A stretch of DNA of 64,000 nucleotides from CAWJLE01 sp963843645 (GTDB lineage: Bacteria; Chloroflexota; Anaerolineae; DAOTYC01), in assembly GCA_963843645.1 (NCBI GenBank), contig CAWJLE010000005.1:496001-560000 (forward strand), in the 5' to 3' direction. The number at the start of each line of letters is the position of its first letter. Position 1 is the stretch's first letter. This document shows, one piece after another, positions 37,827 to 45,024 of the stretch. The position numbers and the translations under genes were made by a program. The notes beneath the pieces are model-generated. The model saw only the letters and a program-made list of their open reading frames with translations, was not told where the DNA came from and ran no database searches.

Positions 37827-37867
37827 GTGGTCCCGAGCGACGCTCTTGGGGCGCCGCTCGGAACCAC
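37827..37867. terminator. Hairpin after stress-protein gene
   Basis: GTGGTCCCGAGCG against CGCTCGGAACCAC (one mismatch) with a 15-nt loop, 22 nt beyond the minus-strand stop at 37890. Terminator-like without a T-run. Confidence 0.45.
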
Positions 37868-37889
37868 AGTCGACCATATGCGTTGGTGC

Positions 37890-38462
37890 TCAGTGATTAC
37901 TGACCGTTGTGGATAATGGCTCGGTAATCGGGGAATCCTCCGGATCGTTCTCGGAGTATACGAAGACCTCTTCCAGCGGCGTGCCCCGCAGGATAGACAT
38001 GGCGTTGGCCGCCTCCGCGGAGTCTCCCCGCGCGATGACGAGCAGCCTGCCGTCCCTCAATTTGTGCTGGTAGTAGGGGATCCGCCCCGCGGGAACCGCC
38101 CACGCCAGCAGCGCCCCAAGCGGCCCACTGGCCGCCGGACCGGAACCCTCGTTCTCCATGAGATTGAACAGGATCGCCGCCGCCGGCCCGGCGACCAGCA
38201 GCTCTCCGAAGCCTGGTGCCCAGATGAAGCCCGCGCCCGCGAGCAGCTTGAAGACGCCGCCGGTCCAGTTCCCGGTCACGGCGCCGGAGTCAGACGGCGG
38301 CTCGTCCAGCATGATGCAACCGTGGATGTCCCGGTCGCTGTACAGAGCGTGCGCGACGATAGAGACCAGCTTCATGGGGAAAGCGTTGCGCTGGAGGGTG
38401 CGCACGGCGTGCTCTGCACGTGACGTGCTATCGTACACGGCTACTACAGTTCGAGTTGACAT
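37890..38462 (-). CDS. Stress-protein-17M/DUF1269-like protein with glycine-rich insert
   Basis: 190 residues. MSTRTVVAVYDSTSRAEHAV starts a ferredoxin-like domain resembling general stress protein 17M (YflT-like) proteins. A hydrophobic Gly/Ala-rich centre follows (LLAGAGFIWAPGFGELLVAG, GPLGALLAWAVPAGRIPYY), and the domain ends with RDGRLLVIARGDSAEAANAM. It probably associates with or inserts loops at the membrane. Function unknown. A CAAGGAGGAG ribosome binding site is present. It follows the two-component genes on the same strand. Confidence 0.7.
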   Translation of the reverse strand: MSTRTVVAVYDSTSRAEHAVRTLQRNAFPMKLVSIVAHALYSDRDIHGCIMLDEPPSDSGAVTGNWTGGVFKLLAGAGFIWAPGFGELLVAGPAAAILFNLMENEGSGPAASGPLGALLAWAVPAGRIPYYQHKLRDGRLLVIARGDSAEAANAMSILRGTPLEEVFVYSENDPEDSPITEPLSTTVSNH

Positions 38463-38547
38463 ATTCTCCTCCTTGAGAAACTGACATTATTCCTTTGTCG
38501 TGTGGGTGTAGTGCGGAAACTCGGAGATGGTGGGGTGGTGGACCGCA

Positions 38548-38583
38548 GTGTTCCCCGGGCTGTAAGGAACGCCCGGGGAACAC
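38548..38583 (-). terminator. Hairpin after six-helix membrane protein gene
   Basis: Perfect 13-bp stem GTGTTCCCCGGGC and complement, 10-nt loop, about 40 nt past the stop at 38625. Confidence 0.55.
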
Positions 38584-38624
38584 ACCCCCGATGAAAATGG
38601 ATGTGGGGGCCTGCAGTCGAAGAA

Positions 38625-39284
38625 TCACACGCTACAGCAGTACAGGTCCGGCGATTTCTTCTCGCCTTTGAACCGTTCGTCCACCAACCCTCGGATAAGG
38701 TCTGCCCCAAGCCAGAAGAACCAGGCGGGCAGAAGGATGAAGTCGAGGACCAACATCGGTACTGAGACCGACAGGTAGGTCGAGTTGATGATAATGAGTC
38801 GGGCCAGGAACAGGTAGACGAGGTCGATACTGACCAGATAGCCCAGGTAGCTGATGCCGCGTGGGAATTGGCCGCCGGCCACAATCAGCCACGAAACCAT
38901 GAAAAAGCTGATCCCCAACAAGCCGAAGCTCAGGATCCCGCGTGGGTCGGCGACGGCGATCAGATTCCCGGCCGCAGACTGCCCGGCGGCTGCGACCGCC
39001 AGACCGTACCCACCGCGCACCATCGTGGCGATCGCGCCGAAGAAGCCCAGGAGAAAGGCCAGGAGACCGTATCCTCCATCGGTTTCCCGCAGGCGGGCGT
39101 AGAGGCCGACGAACAGCGGCGTGAGTAGCGCGCCGGTCAGCATGAGGAACAGGTTGCTGAGCCAGAACCCTGTCGCCGAGTAGGTGCGCTCGATTCCGAA
39201 ATAGGTCACCGCATACAAGAATGTGGTCAAGCCAGCCAACGCGGTGCTGTAGCCGGCAAACCGCTCAAACTTCATTGCTTTCAT
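38625..39284 (-). CDS. Six-helix integral membrane protein (DUF4386-like)
   Basis: 219 residues from the ATG at 39284 (GGAGGAGG upstream). About six hydrophobic segments, for example GYSTALAGLTTFLYAVTYFG, FLMLTGALLTPLFVGLYARL, GILSFGLLGISFFMVSWLIV and VLDFILLPAWFFWLGADLI. The overall pattern resembles the DUF4386 family, without a known activity. It has a CTTAAG-operator promoter, so it is a predicted target of the OmpR-type regulator. Confidence 0.75.
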   Translation of the reverse strand: MKAMKFERFAGYSTALAGLTTFLYAVTYFGIERTYSATGFWLSNLFLMLTGALLTPLFVGLYARLRETDGGYGLLAFLLGFFGAIATMVRGGYGLAVAAAGQSAAGNLIAVADPRGILSFGLLGISFFMVSWLIVAGGQFPRGISYLGYLVSIDLVYLFLARLIIINSTYLSVSVPMLVLDFILLPAWFFWLGADLIRGLVDERFKGEKKSPDLYCCSV

Positions 39285-39391
39285 CAGGATATCCTCCTCC
39301 ATTGCCCTCGCGATAATGACAGAATCGAGCCGCGAGGGCGATGGCATGAACATGGTTGCTGATACGATTGCTTCCTCAACAACCTGACTAC

Positions 39392-39457
39392 AGGATAGCA
39401 CCACGACGAGTAGACTACCTTAAGAAAACATAGTATCGACCTTAATCCGATATTAAG
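39392..39457 (-). promoter_or_regulatory. Promoter of six-helix membrane protein with four 11-bp-spaced CTTAAG repeats (site B)
   Basis: Minus strand: CTTAAT (from 39457), ATTAAG (39446), TACTAT (39435), CTTAAG (39424), each 11 bp apart. The -10 TATCCT starts at 39397, exactly 27 bp after the start of the last repeat. The start near 39385 leaves a leader of about 100 nt. Confidence 0.77.
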
Positions 39458-39610
39458 GGCGGGCAGCGTGGCGGCACAATGCGGCAGCCGGGCGCCTTAT
39501 GCGGAAGCCATTCCTGATTAGGAACGTGATACACCGTGAAACACTGATTGGTATCGTATCGTACGATTAGGTTAATCGGCTAATATTCACAAAATATTCA
39601 CAAAATCATA

Positions 39611-39669
39611 TTGCGGGCCGGGCCGATTCGTGCTATACTGGTGGTGATTGTGAGTGCAAAATTTGCACT
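39611..39669 (+). promoter_or_regulatory. Promoter of the exopolysaccharide locus with palindrome
   Basis: TTGCGG, 17 bp, TATACT (39634-39639). About 14 nt downstream, 39653-39669 is AGTGCAAA-A-TTTGCACT, a perfect palindrome at the predicted start of the transcript. It may be an operator or the first hairpin of a roughly 280-nt leader before the first small gene. Confidence 0.6.
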
Positions 39670-39929
39670 GGCACAATTAGAGCGTTTTCCCTTCGCCAAC
39701 TGCATAGCGATCGAGACGCCGTAGGGGCAGAGGCATCTGTCTTTGGTCGGCGCACCAGGTCGCAAAGTCGCATGTCGCGGCTCTGCCAGAGGAATGAATT
39801 TCCCGGAAGTCGGCTTTTTCGTGCTTTCTTTCCGCCAAGTGAGGCGGCGTCATTTCGACCACTGCGGTCTCGTTGTGCCGATGGAAAGGATGGACTCGGT
39901 TGCCGAACACGGATGGTGTGGTGGACATC

Positions 39930-40112
39930 GTGCCGAACCGGCCTTCTCGGCGGCTCCGCATGTTAAGTCCCGAGCAAATAGCCCAAATCGACAAAGCGCT
40001 GGCTGAACTTGGACCTTTCGCGGAGGTTCGGCTGATCAAATCCAGAGGCTGCCTACGGTTCATCCAGAAGGTAAACAGCGAGAGCCTCCTGGAATCGCCA
40101 CCGTCGACCTGA
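39930..40112 (+). CDS. Small paralogous protein 1 (GPF-EVRLIK family), start uncertain
   Basis: About 60 residues from a GTG at 39930 (ATG at 39960 also possible; neither has a good ribosome binding site). The core reads LSPEQIAQIDKALAELGPFA followed by EVRLIKSRGCLRFIQKV. Two more copies of this core occur at 40316 and 41351, so it is under protein-level constraint. Predicted helix (Q..IDKAL) followed by two beta strands. The family is not known to me. It is the first gene after the locus promoter and is followed by an intrinsic terminator. Confidence 0.65.
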   Translation: MPNRPSRRLRMLSPEQIAQIDKALAELGPFAEVRLIKSRGCLRFIQKVNSESLLESPPST

Positions 40113-40182
40113 GATGACGAGTTCGACCCAACTGAATATGCCTTGGCACGGCTTTGACAGCGGTGAGAGACACCCGAAGGCT

Positions 40183-40224
40183 GACCCGGGGGCAAGCAAT
40201 TGCTCCCAGGGTTGGCCTTTTCAT
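40183..40224 (+). terminator. Intrinsic terminator between small genes 1 and 2
   Basis: ACCCGGGGGCAA pairs with TTGCTCCCAGGGT (one bulge) around GCAA, followed by TGGCCTTTTCATTT. It lies inside the presumed operon, 70 nt after small gene 1 and 90 nt before small gene 2, where an antiterminator would act. Confidence 0.65.
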
Positions 40225-40315
40225 TTAGGCCAGCAATGTCGCATGCAGACGATGACAGGGTGTGCAACCAATGACCAAAGACTCTGAAGCCTACTCCGAC
40301 CAGTCGAGGTAAACT

Positions 40316-40516
40316 GTGCTCATCGACGGCAGACCACTCAAAATACTGACTGCTGCGCAGGTTCGCAAGATTGACGAATTCCTGGACCAGATTGGACCCT
40401 TCGGTGAAGTGAGACTCATCAAGAGCAAGGGCAAGCTCCGGTTCATCACGACCGTGGAGACAGAAGATGCGGTCGATTCACGCGACGGAGATTCAGATCC
40501 GAATGGAAATGATTGA
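40316..40516 (+). CDS. Small paralogous protein 2 (GPF-EVRLIK family)
   Basis: 66 residues from a GTG at 40316 with GAGG 7-8 nt upstream. Core: ILTAAQVRKIDEFLDQIGPF then GEVRLIKSKGKLRFITTVE, clearly homologous to copies 1 and 3. The acidic tail (DSRDGDSDPNGND) is unique. Its end overlaps the NusG-like gene, so the two are translationally linked. A partner or modulator of the NusG-like protein is a reasonable guess. Confidence 0.75.
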   Translation: MLIDGRPLKILTAAQVRKIDEFLDQIGPFGEVRLIKSKGKLRFITTVETEDAVDSRDGDSDPNGND

Positions 40517-41024
40517 GCCCAATACGAATTGGCTGACGCTCTATACGAAACCCAAACTCGAACGCAGGGTGTGCGACGCGTTGCAGGCCAGGAACGTCGA
40601 GGCGTATCTCCCGGTGGTTCTTCAATTCAGCACGCACCTCCGCCAAAGAGAGCACGTTCCCTTCTTCCCTTGCTACCTCTTCGCGCAGGTCGATCCTGAG
40701 TCCACTGCATACGCCGAGCTGGCGTGGACCCCCGGACTGCGCCGGGTGGTCCGATTCGATGGGCGGCCCGCGTGGCTGCCCGCCGCGGTCATCGCCGGCC
40801 TCCGCGAGCATCTGGACGAGCTGGAACGCCACGGCTATTTCAGCCCGGGCTGCAAGTTCCAGCCGGGCGATCGAGTCCGCATCCAGTCCGGACCGCTGAA
40901 GGATCTGGACGCGGTGTTCGATCGAGCCCTGTCCAAAGAGGGGCGCGTCAGGATTTTGCTGAACTTCATCGGCCGCTTCACCGCCTGTGAAGTCGAGGCG
41001 AGTTGTTTGTCGAGAGTCGCGTAG
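40467..41024 (+). CDS. NusG-like transcription antiterminator (RfaH/LoaP/UpxY type)
   Basis: 185 residues from the ATG at 40467 (GGAG 7 nt before); the ATG at 40503 gives 173 residues and begins nearer to the NGN domain. The NGN domain reads WLTLYTKPKLERRVCDALQA, AYLPVV, FFPCYLFAQVDPES and WTPGLRRVVRFDG. The KOW part has FQPGDRVRIQSGPLKDLDAV. Specialised NusG paralogues ride on RNA polymerase and suppress termination in long surface-polysaccharide operons. Position at the head of such a locus fits. It overlaps small gene 2 by 50 nt. Confidence 0.88.
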   Translation: MRSIHATEIQIRMEMIEPNTNWLTLYTKPKLERRVCDALQARNVEAYLPVVLQFSTHLRQREHVPFFPCYLFAQVDPESTAYAELAWTPGLRRVVRFDGRPAWLPAAVIAGLREHLDELERHGYFSPGCKFQPGDRVRIQSGPLKDLDAVFDRALSKEGRVRILLNFIGRFTACEVEASCLSRVA

Positions 41025-41350
41025 GTTCACCATACTCCCTGAAGTCACAGACTCATAGGTCGTAGTCGGTCTCGCACGAAAAACAGGGATGCGCGGATAC
41101 GGCGGAGCTTTGCCCTCCGCTCGGACGCGCGACGGCCCTGGACTCCTATCTGCCGTCACAGCCTTCTCTCCCTGCCTGTCTCTGCAACGCGCTCGCTTCA
41201 TTCCCCTCGGCGGGGAAAGGCAGGGAAAGAAGTTCGCGACGGTTGGGTAGGAGATGGCTCTCTCACCTCGTTGACGTTCGCGCCCAGGCGTCCCTGGCAG
41301 GCCGTGGTGCCGTTTTCGCGGCCCCTCGTACAGGATGAGCGGAGGCTAAT
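41025..41350. other. Noncoding spacer between NusG-like gene and small gene 3
   Basis: No credible gene. It contains an inverted pair CCCTGCCT (about 41171) and AGGCAGGG (about 41218) and other GC-rich arms. It could hold an RNA element recognised by the NusG-like protein, but no known ops-like sequence is seen. Confidence 0.4.
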
Positions 41351-41557
41351 ATGCAGGACGAGAAGATCGAACCGTCAGTTTGCGGTATCGCAGCAGCTCT
41401 GGTCCGGCCGCTCCAGGTCCTCACGGAGAGGCAGATCCGACAGATCGACCGCGCGCTGGCCGACTCCGGGCCGTTTGCCGAGGTGTGGCTCGTCAAACAG
41501 AAGGGCCACTTGCGCTTCATCAAGACGGTGGAGAGCGCGGATGCCGCCAGGTCTTGA
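41351..41557 (+). CDS. Small paralogous protein 3 (GPF-EVWLVK family)
   Basis: 68 residues from the ATG at 41351 with AGCGGAGG upstream, the best start of the three copies. Core: VLTERQIRQIDRALADSGPF then AEVWLVKQKGHLRFIKTVE. A 22-residue N-terminal extension (QDEKIEPSVCGIAAALV) is not shared. Placed between the NusG-like gene and the LysM/beta-propeller gene in the same direction. Confidence 0.78.
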   Translation: MQDEKIEPSVCGIAAALVRPLQVLTERQIRQIDRALADSGPFAEVWLVKQKGHLRFIKTVESADAARS

Positions 41558-41599
41558 GCCGTTCCGAACCGTGCATTCGGAAGAGATGCGGGTGATGCA

Positions 41600-43234
41600 A
41601 TGAGGTCGCTGAAGCGAATTCTCATAGCGGTGGGGTTCGGCGTCTTGCTGACCATCGCCTGGCTGTGGTACTTCGGCCCGCCGCCCTGGAACTCGAGCGA
41701 GGCGATGCTGGTCCGGGCGGAGCGTGCGTCCAACGCGCTCAACGAGCAGCTGCTGCGGCCGTTCGCCGACGAGGCCGCCGGCCAGACCGCCGAGGTCACG
41801 GCCAGGCCCGTGGCCGGCGCGGCTGCTGCGGTAGCCGCGATCGTCCCGCCGGCGCCCGTGCTGACCCCCGTGACGCCCGTGCTGACCCCCGTGACGCCGG
41901 TGCAGGCGCCGACCGCCACGCCCCTTGCGCCCACCGCCGCGCCGACCGCGCCAGCGCCAACGGCGACGCCGCCCGCCGTGGCGATGCGCGCCATGCCGCC
42001 GGCCGCCCCGGCGTCGTCCGCGCCGAGCCCGATGCCGGTCCCGCCCGGCGGGGTGTACGCGGTGCGCCCCGGCGACAGCCTCCAGTCCATTGCGGAGCGC
42101 TACGGCACGACCGTGCAGGCGATCCTGGAGGCGAACGGCCTGAACGGCCGGCAGTTCGTGTGGGTCGGGCAGCCGCTGGCGATTCCCGGCGGCCGCCAGG
42201 CCAGCGGCGTGTACTCCCAGGCGAGCAACCCGATGCCGGCGGCCGTTGCGGACGCCGCGCTGACGGCGGAGCCCGCCGAGGCCGCGACCCCGGCGCCAGC
42301 GCCCCGGCGAAAGCCGACGGCCACGCCGAAGCCCGGCCTGCCCGGCAAGCTGGTCTTCCAGACGGCCACGGGCATGGACATCTACGTGATTCACGCCGAC
42401 GGCACCGGCCTGCAGCACCTGACGCAGGGCATGGAGCCCGCTCTGTCCCCGGACGGCAACTGGGTGGCTTTCACCCGCTGGGGCGAGCAGGACGGCATCT
42501 ACCTGATCCGAGCGGACGGCGCGGAAGAGCACAAGATCTTCGGCATTCACCAGCCCCGGCAGCCGGCCTGGTCGCCGGACGGTGCGGCCATCGCCTTCAG
42601 CTACCAGCAGGGCAGCCAGGACACCGAGACGCACGACAAGAACGGCAAGCTGTATCGCAACACCAAGTTCTTCTGGCGCGCCGCGGTGGTTAACGTGGAC
42701 GGCAGCGGCTTCGGCGAGCTGCCCGCCAAGGCCGACCAGAACTTCTCGCCGACGTGGGCGCCGGACGGCAAGACGCTCGTGTTCGCCGGCGGCGAGGGCC
42801 TGGTCCTGGCCGGGCGGGAAGGCTTCTACCGGGAGCTGACCCACGGCGCCTGGCAGCAGTCGCCCGCGTGGTCGCGGGACGGCGCGCGCATCGCCTTCAT
42901 GATCAAGCGCAACGACCACTTCGACCTCTTCGTGCGCCCCATGGGCGTGGACCTGGCCGCGGAGCAGCCGTCGCTGTCTACCAACAAGGGCATCGAGATC
43001 GCGTCGCTGACCAACCAGCCGATGTACACGGACCGCCCGATCAACAGCGTGTCGCCGACGTGGTCGCCCGACGGCAAGCAGCTCGCGTTTTTGACCGACC
43101 GTGACGGGCCCTGGCAGATCTACGTCATGAACGGTGACGGCAGCGACCCCCACCCGATGTTCGATCCGGCGGTGCAACTCCCGGCCATCACCTACGATTT
43201 CGTCGCCGAGAAGAGCCTGGACTGGGGCAATTGA
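41600..43234 (+). CDS. Membrane-anchored LysM plus TolB-like beta-propeller protein
   Basis: 544 residues. Membrane anchor at residues 7-26 (ILIAVGFGVLLTIAWLWYF). Pro/Thr/Ala-rich linker to about 148 with a repeated LTPVTPV. LysM at about 150-195 (YAVRPGDSLQSIAERYGTT, ILEANGL, VWVGQPLAIPGG). Second linker. From about 250 PD40/TolB repeats (MDIYVIHADGTGLQHLT, PALSPDGNWVAFTRW, PAWSPDGAAIAFSYQ, PTWSPDGKQLAFLTDRDGPW). Probably an extracytoplasmic wall-binding protein that contacts the polysaccharide export machinery. Very GC-rich. Confidence 0.85.
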   Translation: MRSLKRILIAVGFGVLLTIAWLWYFGPPPWNSSEAMLVRAERASNALNEQLLRPFADEAAGQTAEVTARPVAGAAAAVAAIVPPAPVLTPVTPVLTPVTPVQAPTATPLAPTAAPTAPAPTATPPAVAMRAMPPAAPASSAPSPMPVPPGGVYAVRPGDSLQSIAERYGTTVQAILEANGLNGRQFVWVGQPLAIPGGRQASGVYSQASNPMPAAVADAALTAEPAEAATPAPAPRRKPTATPKPGLPGKLVFQTATGMDIYVIHADGTGLQHLTQGMEPALSPDGNWVAFTRWGEQDGIYLIRADGAEEHKIFGIHQPRQPAWSPDGAAIAFSYQQGSQDTETHDKNGKLYRNTKFFWRAAVVNVDGSGFGELPAKADQNFSPTWAPDGKTLVFAGGEGLVLAGREGFYRELTHGAWQQSPAWSRDGARIAFMIKRNDHFDLFVRPMGVDLAAEQPSLSTNKGIEIASLTNQPMYTDRPINSVSPTWSPDGKQLAFLTDRDGPWQIYVMNGDGSDPHPMFDPAVQLPAITYDFVAEKSLDWGN

Positions 43235-43240
43235 CCCCGT

Positions 43241-43373
43241 GGCGGCCGACCTCTCTCCCGGGCGGCCGACCTCTCTCCCGGCCTCTCCCCTGACAAGGGA
43301 GAGGAGCAAGTCGTTGTCGTCGTCGTTCTCCTCTCCCTTGTCAGGGGAGAGGCTGGGAGAGAGGTCGGCCGCC
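43241..43373. repeat. 45-bp inverted repeat with adjacent 20-bp tandem duplication
   Basis: 43261-43305 and 43329-43373 are complementary with one mismatch (CCTCTCCCCTGACAAGGGAG core), loop 23 nt. The first 20 bp (GGCGGCCGACCTCTCTCCCG) is also present in tandem at 43241-43260. It lies between the beta-propeller and HlyD-type genes. It looks like a dispersed intergenic repeat rather than a simple terminator. Confidence 0.8.
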
Positions 43374-43412
43374 GCAACCGCCGCAACGTACCTCGTGAGG
43401 AGAACCACGTTG

Positions 43413-44675
43413 ATGCATCTCTCGCGTTACATAACCCGTTCCCGGCGCCTCGCGCCCTTCCTCCTTGCCGCCGCCCTGCTGTTGGCAGGCTGTGAGATGC
43501 TGCCGCAGCAGGCGGCGCCGGTGCCCACGCTGGTCTTCGTGCCGCCGCCCACGCCGACCCTGTCGTCGGAGTCGGTCTACACGGTCGCGCGCGGGCCCAT
43601 CCGGGAGGTCGTGACTGCGCGCGGACGGGTGGCCTCGGGCCAGGAGGTGATGCTGGCCTTCCGGACGAACGGCTACCTGAAGGCAGTCAACGTGCAGGCC
43701 GGCGACTTCGTGCAGGCCGGCGCCTTGCTGGCCGAGCTGGACGCGACCGGCGAGCAGCTCGAGCCGCTGCAGGACGCTATCGTGGACGCCCAGTTCGAGG
43801 TCCAGCTGAAGGCGCAGGAGCTGGAGCAGGCGAAGTCGGAGCCGATCGAGCAGGACATCCTGAACGCGAAGTCCGCGCTGAAGCTGGCCGAGGTGAGCGT
43901 GCAGCAGGCGCAGGCCGCGTACGACAAGGTGGGCTGGCAGAGCGACAGCGCCGCCGCCCAGAGCGAGGGGTATGGCCTGCAGCGCGCCCAGCTCACGCTG
44001 GAAGCGGCCCAGGCCAGCTACAACGCCGCGGTGGCCCGCCGTGACCCCGAGGGCCTCAGGCTGAAGTACCTGCAGACCCAGCTCGCGTACAACCAGGCGA
44101 AGCTGGAGCGCGCCAACCGCAGCCTGGAACGGGCGGCGGACGAAGCGCGCCTGGCCGCGCCGTTCGACGGCACGGTCGTGTCCATGGACAAGCGCGTGGG
44201 CGACAAGGTCGACCCGTACGAGACCATCGGCGTCCTGGCCGACCCCGCGCAGGTGCGCCTGGAGGCGAACATCCTGGAATCCGACATCGACCACGTGCGC
44301 TTCGGGCTGCCGGTGTCGATCACGCTGGACGCCTACCCGGATCGGACGCTGTCCGGCAAGATCCAGGGCATCGCGGTCCAGCCGATCATCTGGCAGGGCA
44401 AGAACGCCTACGCCGCCACGGTGGAGTTCGACGACCCGACCCAGGTGCCCGCCACGATCCGCATGGGCGCCGACGTGAGCATCGTGACCCGCGTGGTGCC
44501 CGACGCCCTCCTCGCCCCGGTCGCGGCCATCAAGGACGACGGCACGCGCCGCTACGTGGAGCTGATGAAGGGCGGCGCGCCCAGCCGCGTCGACGTCGGC
44601 GTCGGCGTCACCAGCGGCTCCGTCACCCAGGTCCTCTGGGGCCTGTCCGAAGGGGACCAGATCAAGCGGAACTGA
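43413..44675 (+). CDS. HlyD/MacA-type efflux adaptor lipoprotein
   Basis: 420 residues from the ATG at 43413 (GTGAGGAG upstream). The signal ends in a lipobox, LLAAALLLAGC, so it is anchored by lipid. Biotinyl-lipoyl-like half motifs (VVTARGRVASGQEVMLAFRT, VNVQAGDFVQAGALLAELD; LAAPFDGTVVSMDKRVGDKV) flank a long coiled-coil hairpin of about 140 residues (FEVQLKAQELEQAKSEPIEQ). The beta-barrel and membrane-proximal parts follow (LAPVAAIKDDGTRRYVEL). It would link an inner-membrane exporter to the surface, but no partner ABC or RND pump is adjacent. Confidence 0.87.
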   Translation: MHLSRYITRSRRLAPFLLAAALLLAGCEMLPQQAAPVPTLVFVPPPTPTLSSESVYTVARGPIREVVTARGRVASGQEVMLAFRTNGYLKAVNVQAGDFVQAGALLAELDATGEQLEPLQDAIVDAQFEVQLKAQELEQAKSEPIEQDILNAKSALKLAEVSVQQAQAAYDKVGWQSDSAAAQSEGYGLQRAQLTLEAAQASYNAAVARRDPEGLRLKYLQTQLAYNQAKLERANRSLERAADEARLAAPFDGTVVSMDKRVGDKVDPYETIGVLADPAQVRLEANILESDIDHVRFGLPVSITLDAYPDRTLSGKIQGIAVQPIIWQGKNAYAATVEFDDPTQVPATIRMGADVSIVTRVVPDALLAPVAAIKDDGTRRYVELMKGGAPSRVDVGVGVTSGSVTQVLWGLSEGDQIKRN

Positions 44676-44682
44676 ACGGATT

Positions 44683-44805
44683 CACCACGGAGACACGGAG
44701 AACACAGAGAAAGACGAGAACGAGAACGCGTAAGACAGAGCACAAGACAGGTTGTTGTTTCAGTTGTATTTTGTCGTTCTCTGTGTGCTCCGTGTCTCCG
44801 TGGTG
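44683..44805. repeat. 27-bp inverted repeat after efflux adaptor
   Basis: 44683-44709 (CACCACGGAGACACGGAG...) is complementary to 44779-44805 with one mismatch. The loop of about 69 nt is AT-richer than the surroundings. Another intergenic inverted repeat bracketing the adaptor gene together with the one at 43261. Confidence 0.75.
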
Positions 44806-44836
44806 AGCAGATTTTGTCCCTAAGAATGAGGCGCCC

Positions 44837-44980
44837 ATGACTGCGACGCCGCGCACCCGCCGCAAACACAAACGCCGCCACAGCCATTTTCCGAAGGCGT
44901 TCGTCCGCGTCTTGATCCTCGGCCTGCTGTGCGGCCTGGCCGCGATCCTGCTGGGCGCGCTGGTCGGGCGGATCATGTGA
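44837..44980 (+). CDS. 47-residue basic membrane peptide
   Basis: ATG at 44837 to TGA at 44978-44980. It begins MTATPRTRRKHKRRHSHFPK and ends with one hydrophobic helix, VLILGLLCGLAAILLGALVG. The strongly basic N-terminus predicts an inside orientation. It sits in a 350-nt gap just before the Wzz/kinase gene in the same direction. No known family. The reading frame is supported by its composition, AGAATGAGG upstream and its position only. Confidence 0.5.
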   Translation: MTATPRTRRKHKRRHSHFPKAFVRVLILGLLCGLAAILLGALVGRIM

Positions 44981-45024
44981 ACGGGAGAGGGGTCGATCCC
45001 CCCCCAACGAGGTGAAATCGTCTG

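Noticed and set aside
37668..37830. CTTAAG array expected upstream of the OmpR-type regulator (autoregulation)
   Set aside because: No TTAAG words at 11-bp spacing are present; only a possible TACAAT -10 box near 37736 is seen.
41375..43408. A 677-codon minus-strand frame opposite the LysM/beta-propeller gene
   Set aside because: Antisense shadow in very GC-rich DNA, repetitive Arg/Gly/His composition, no family features.
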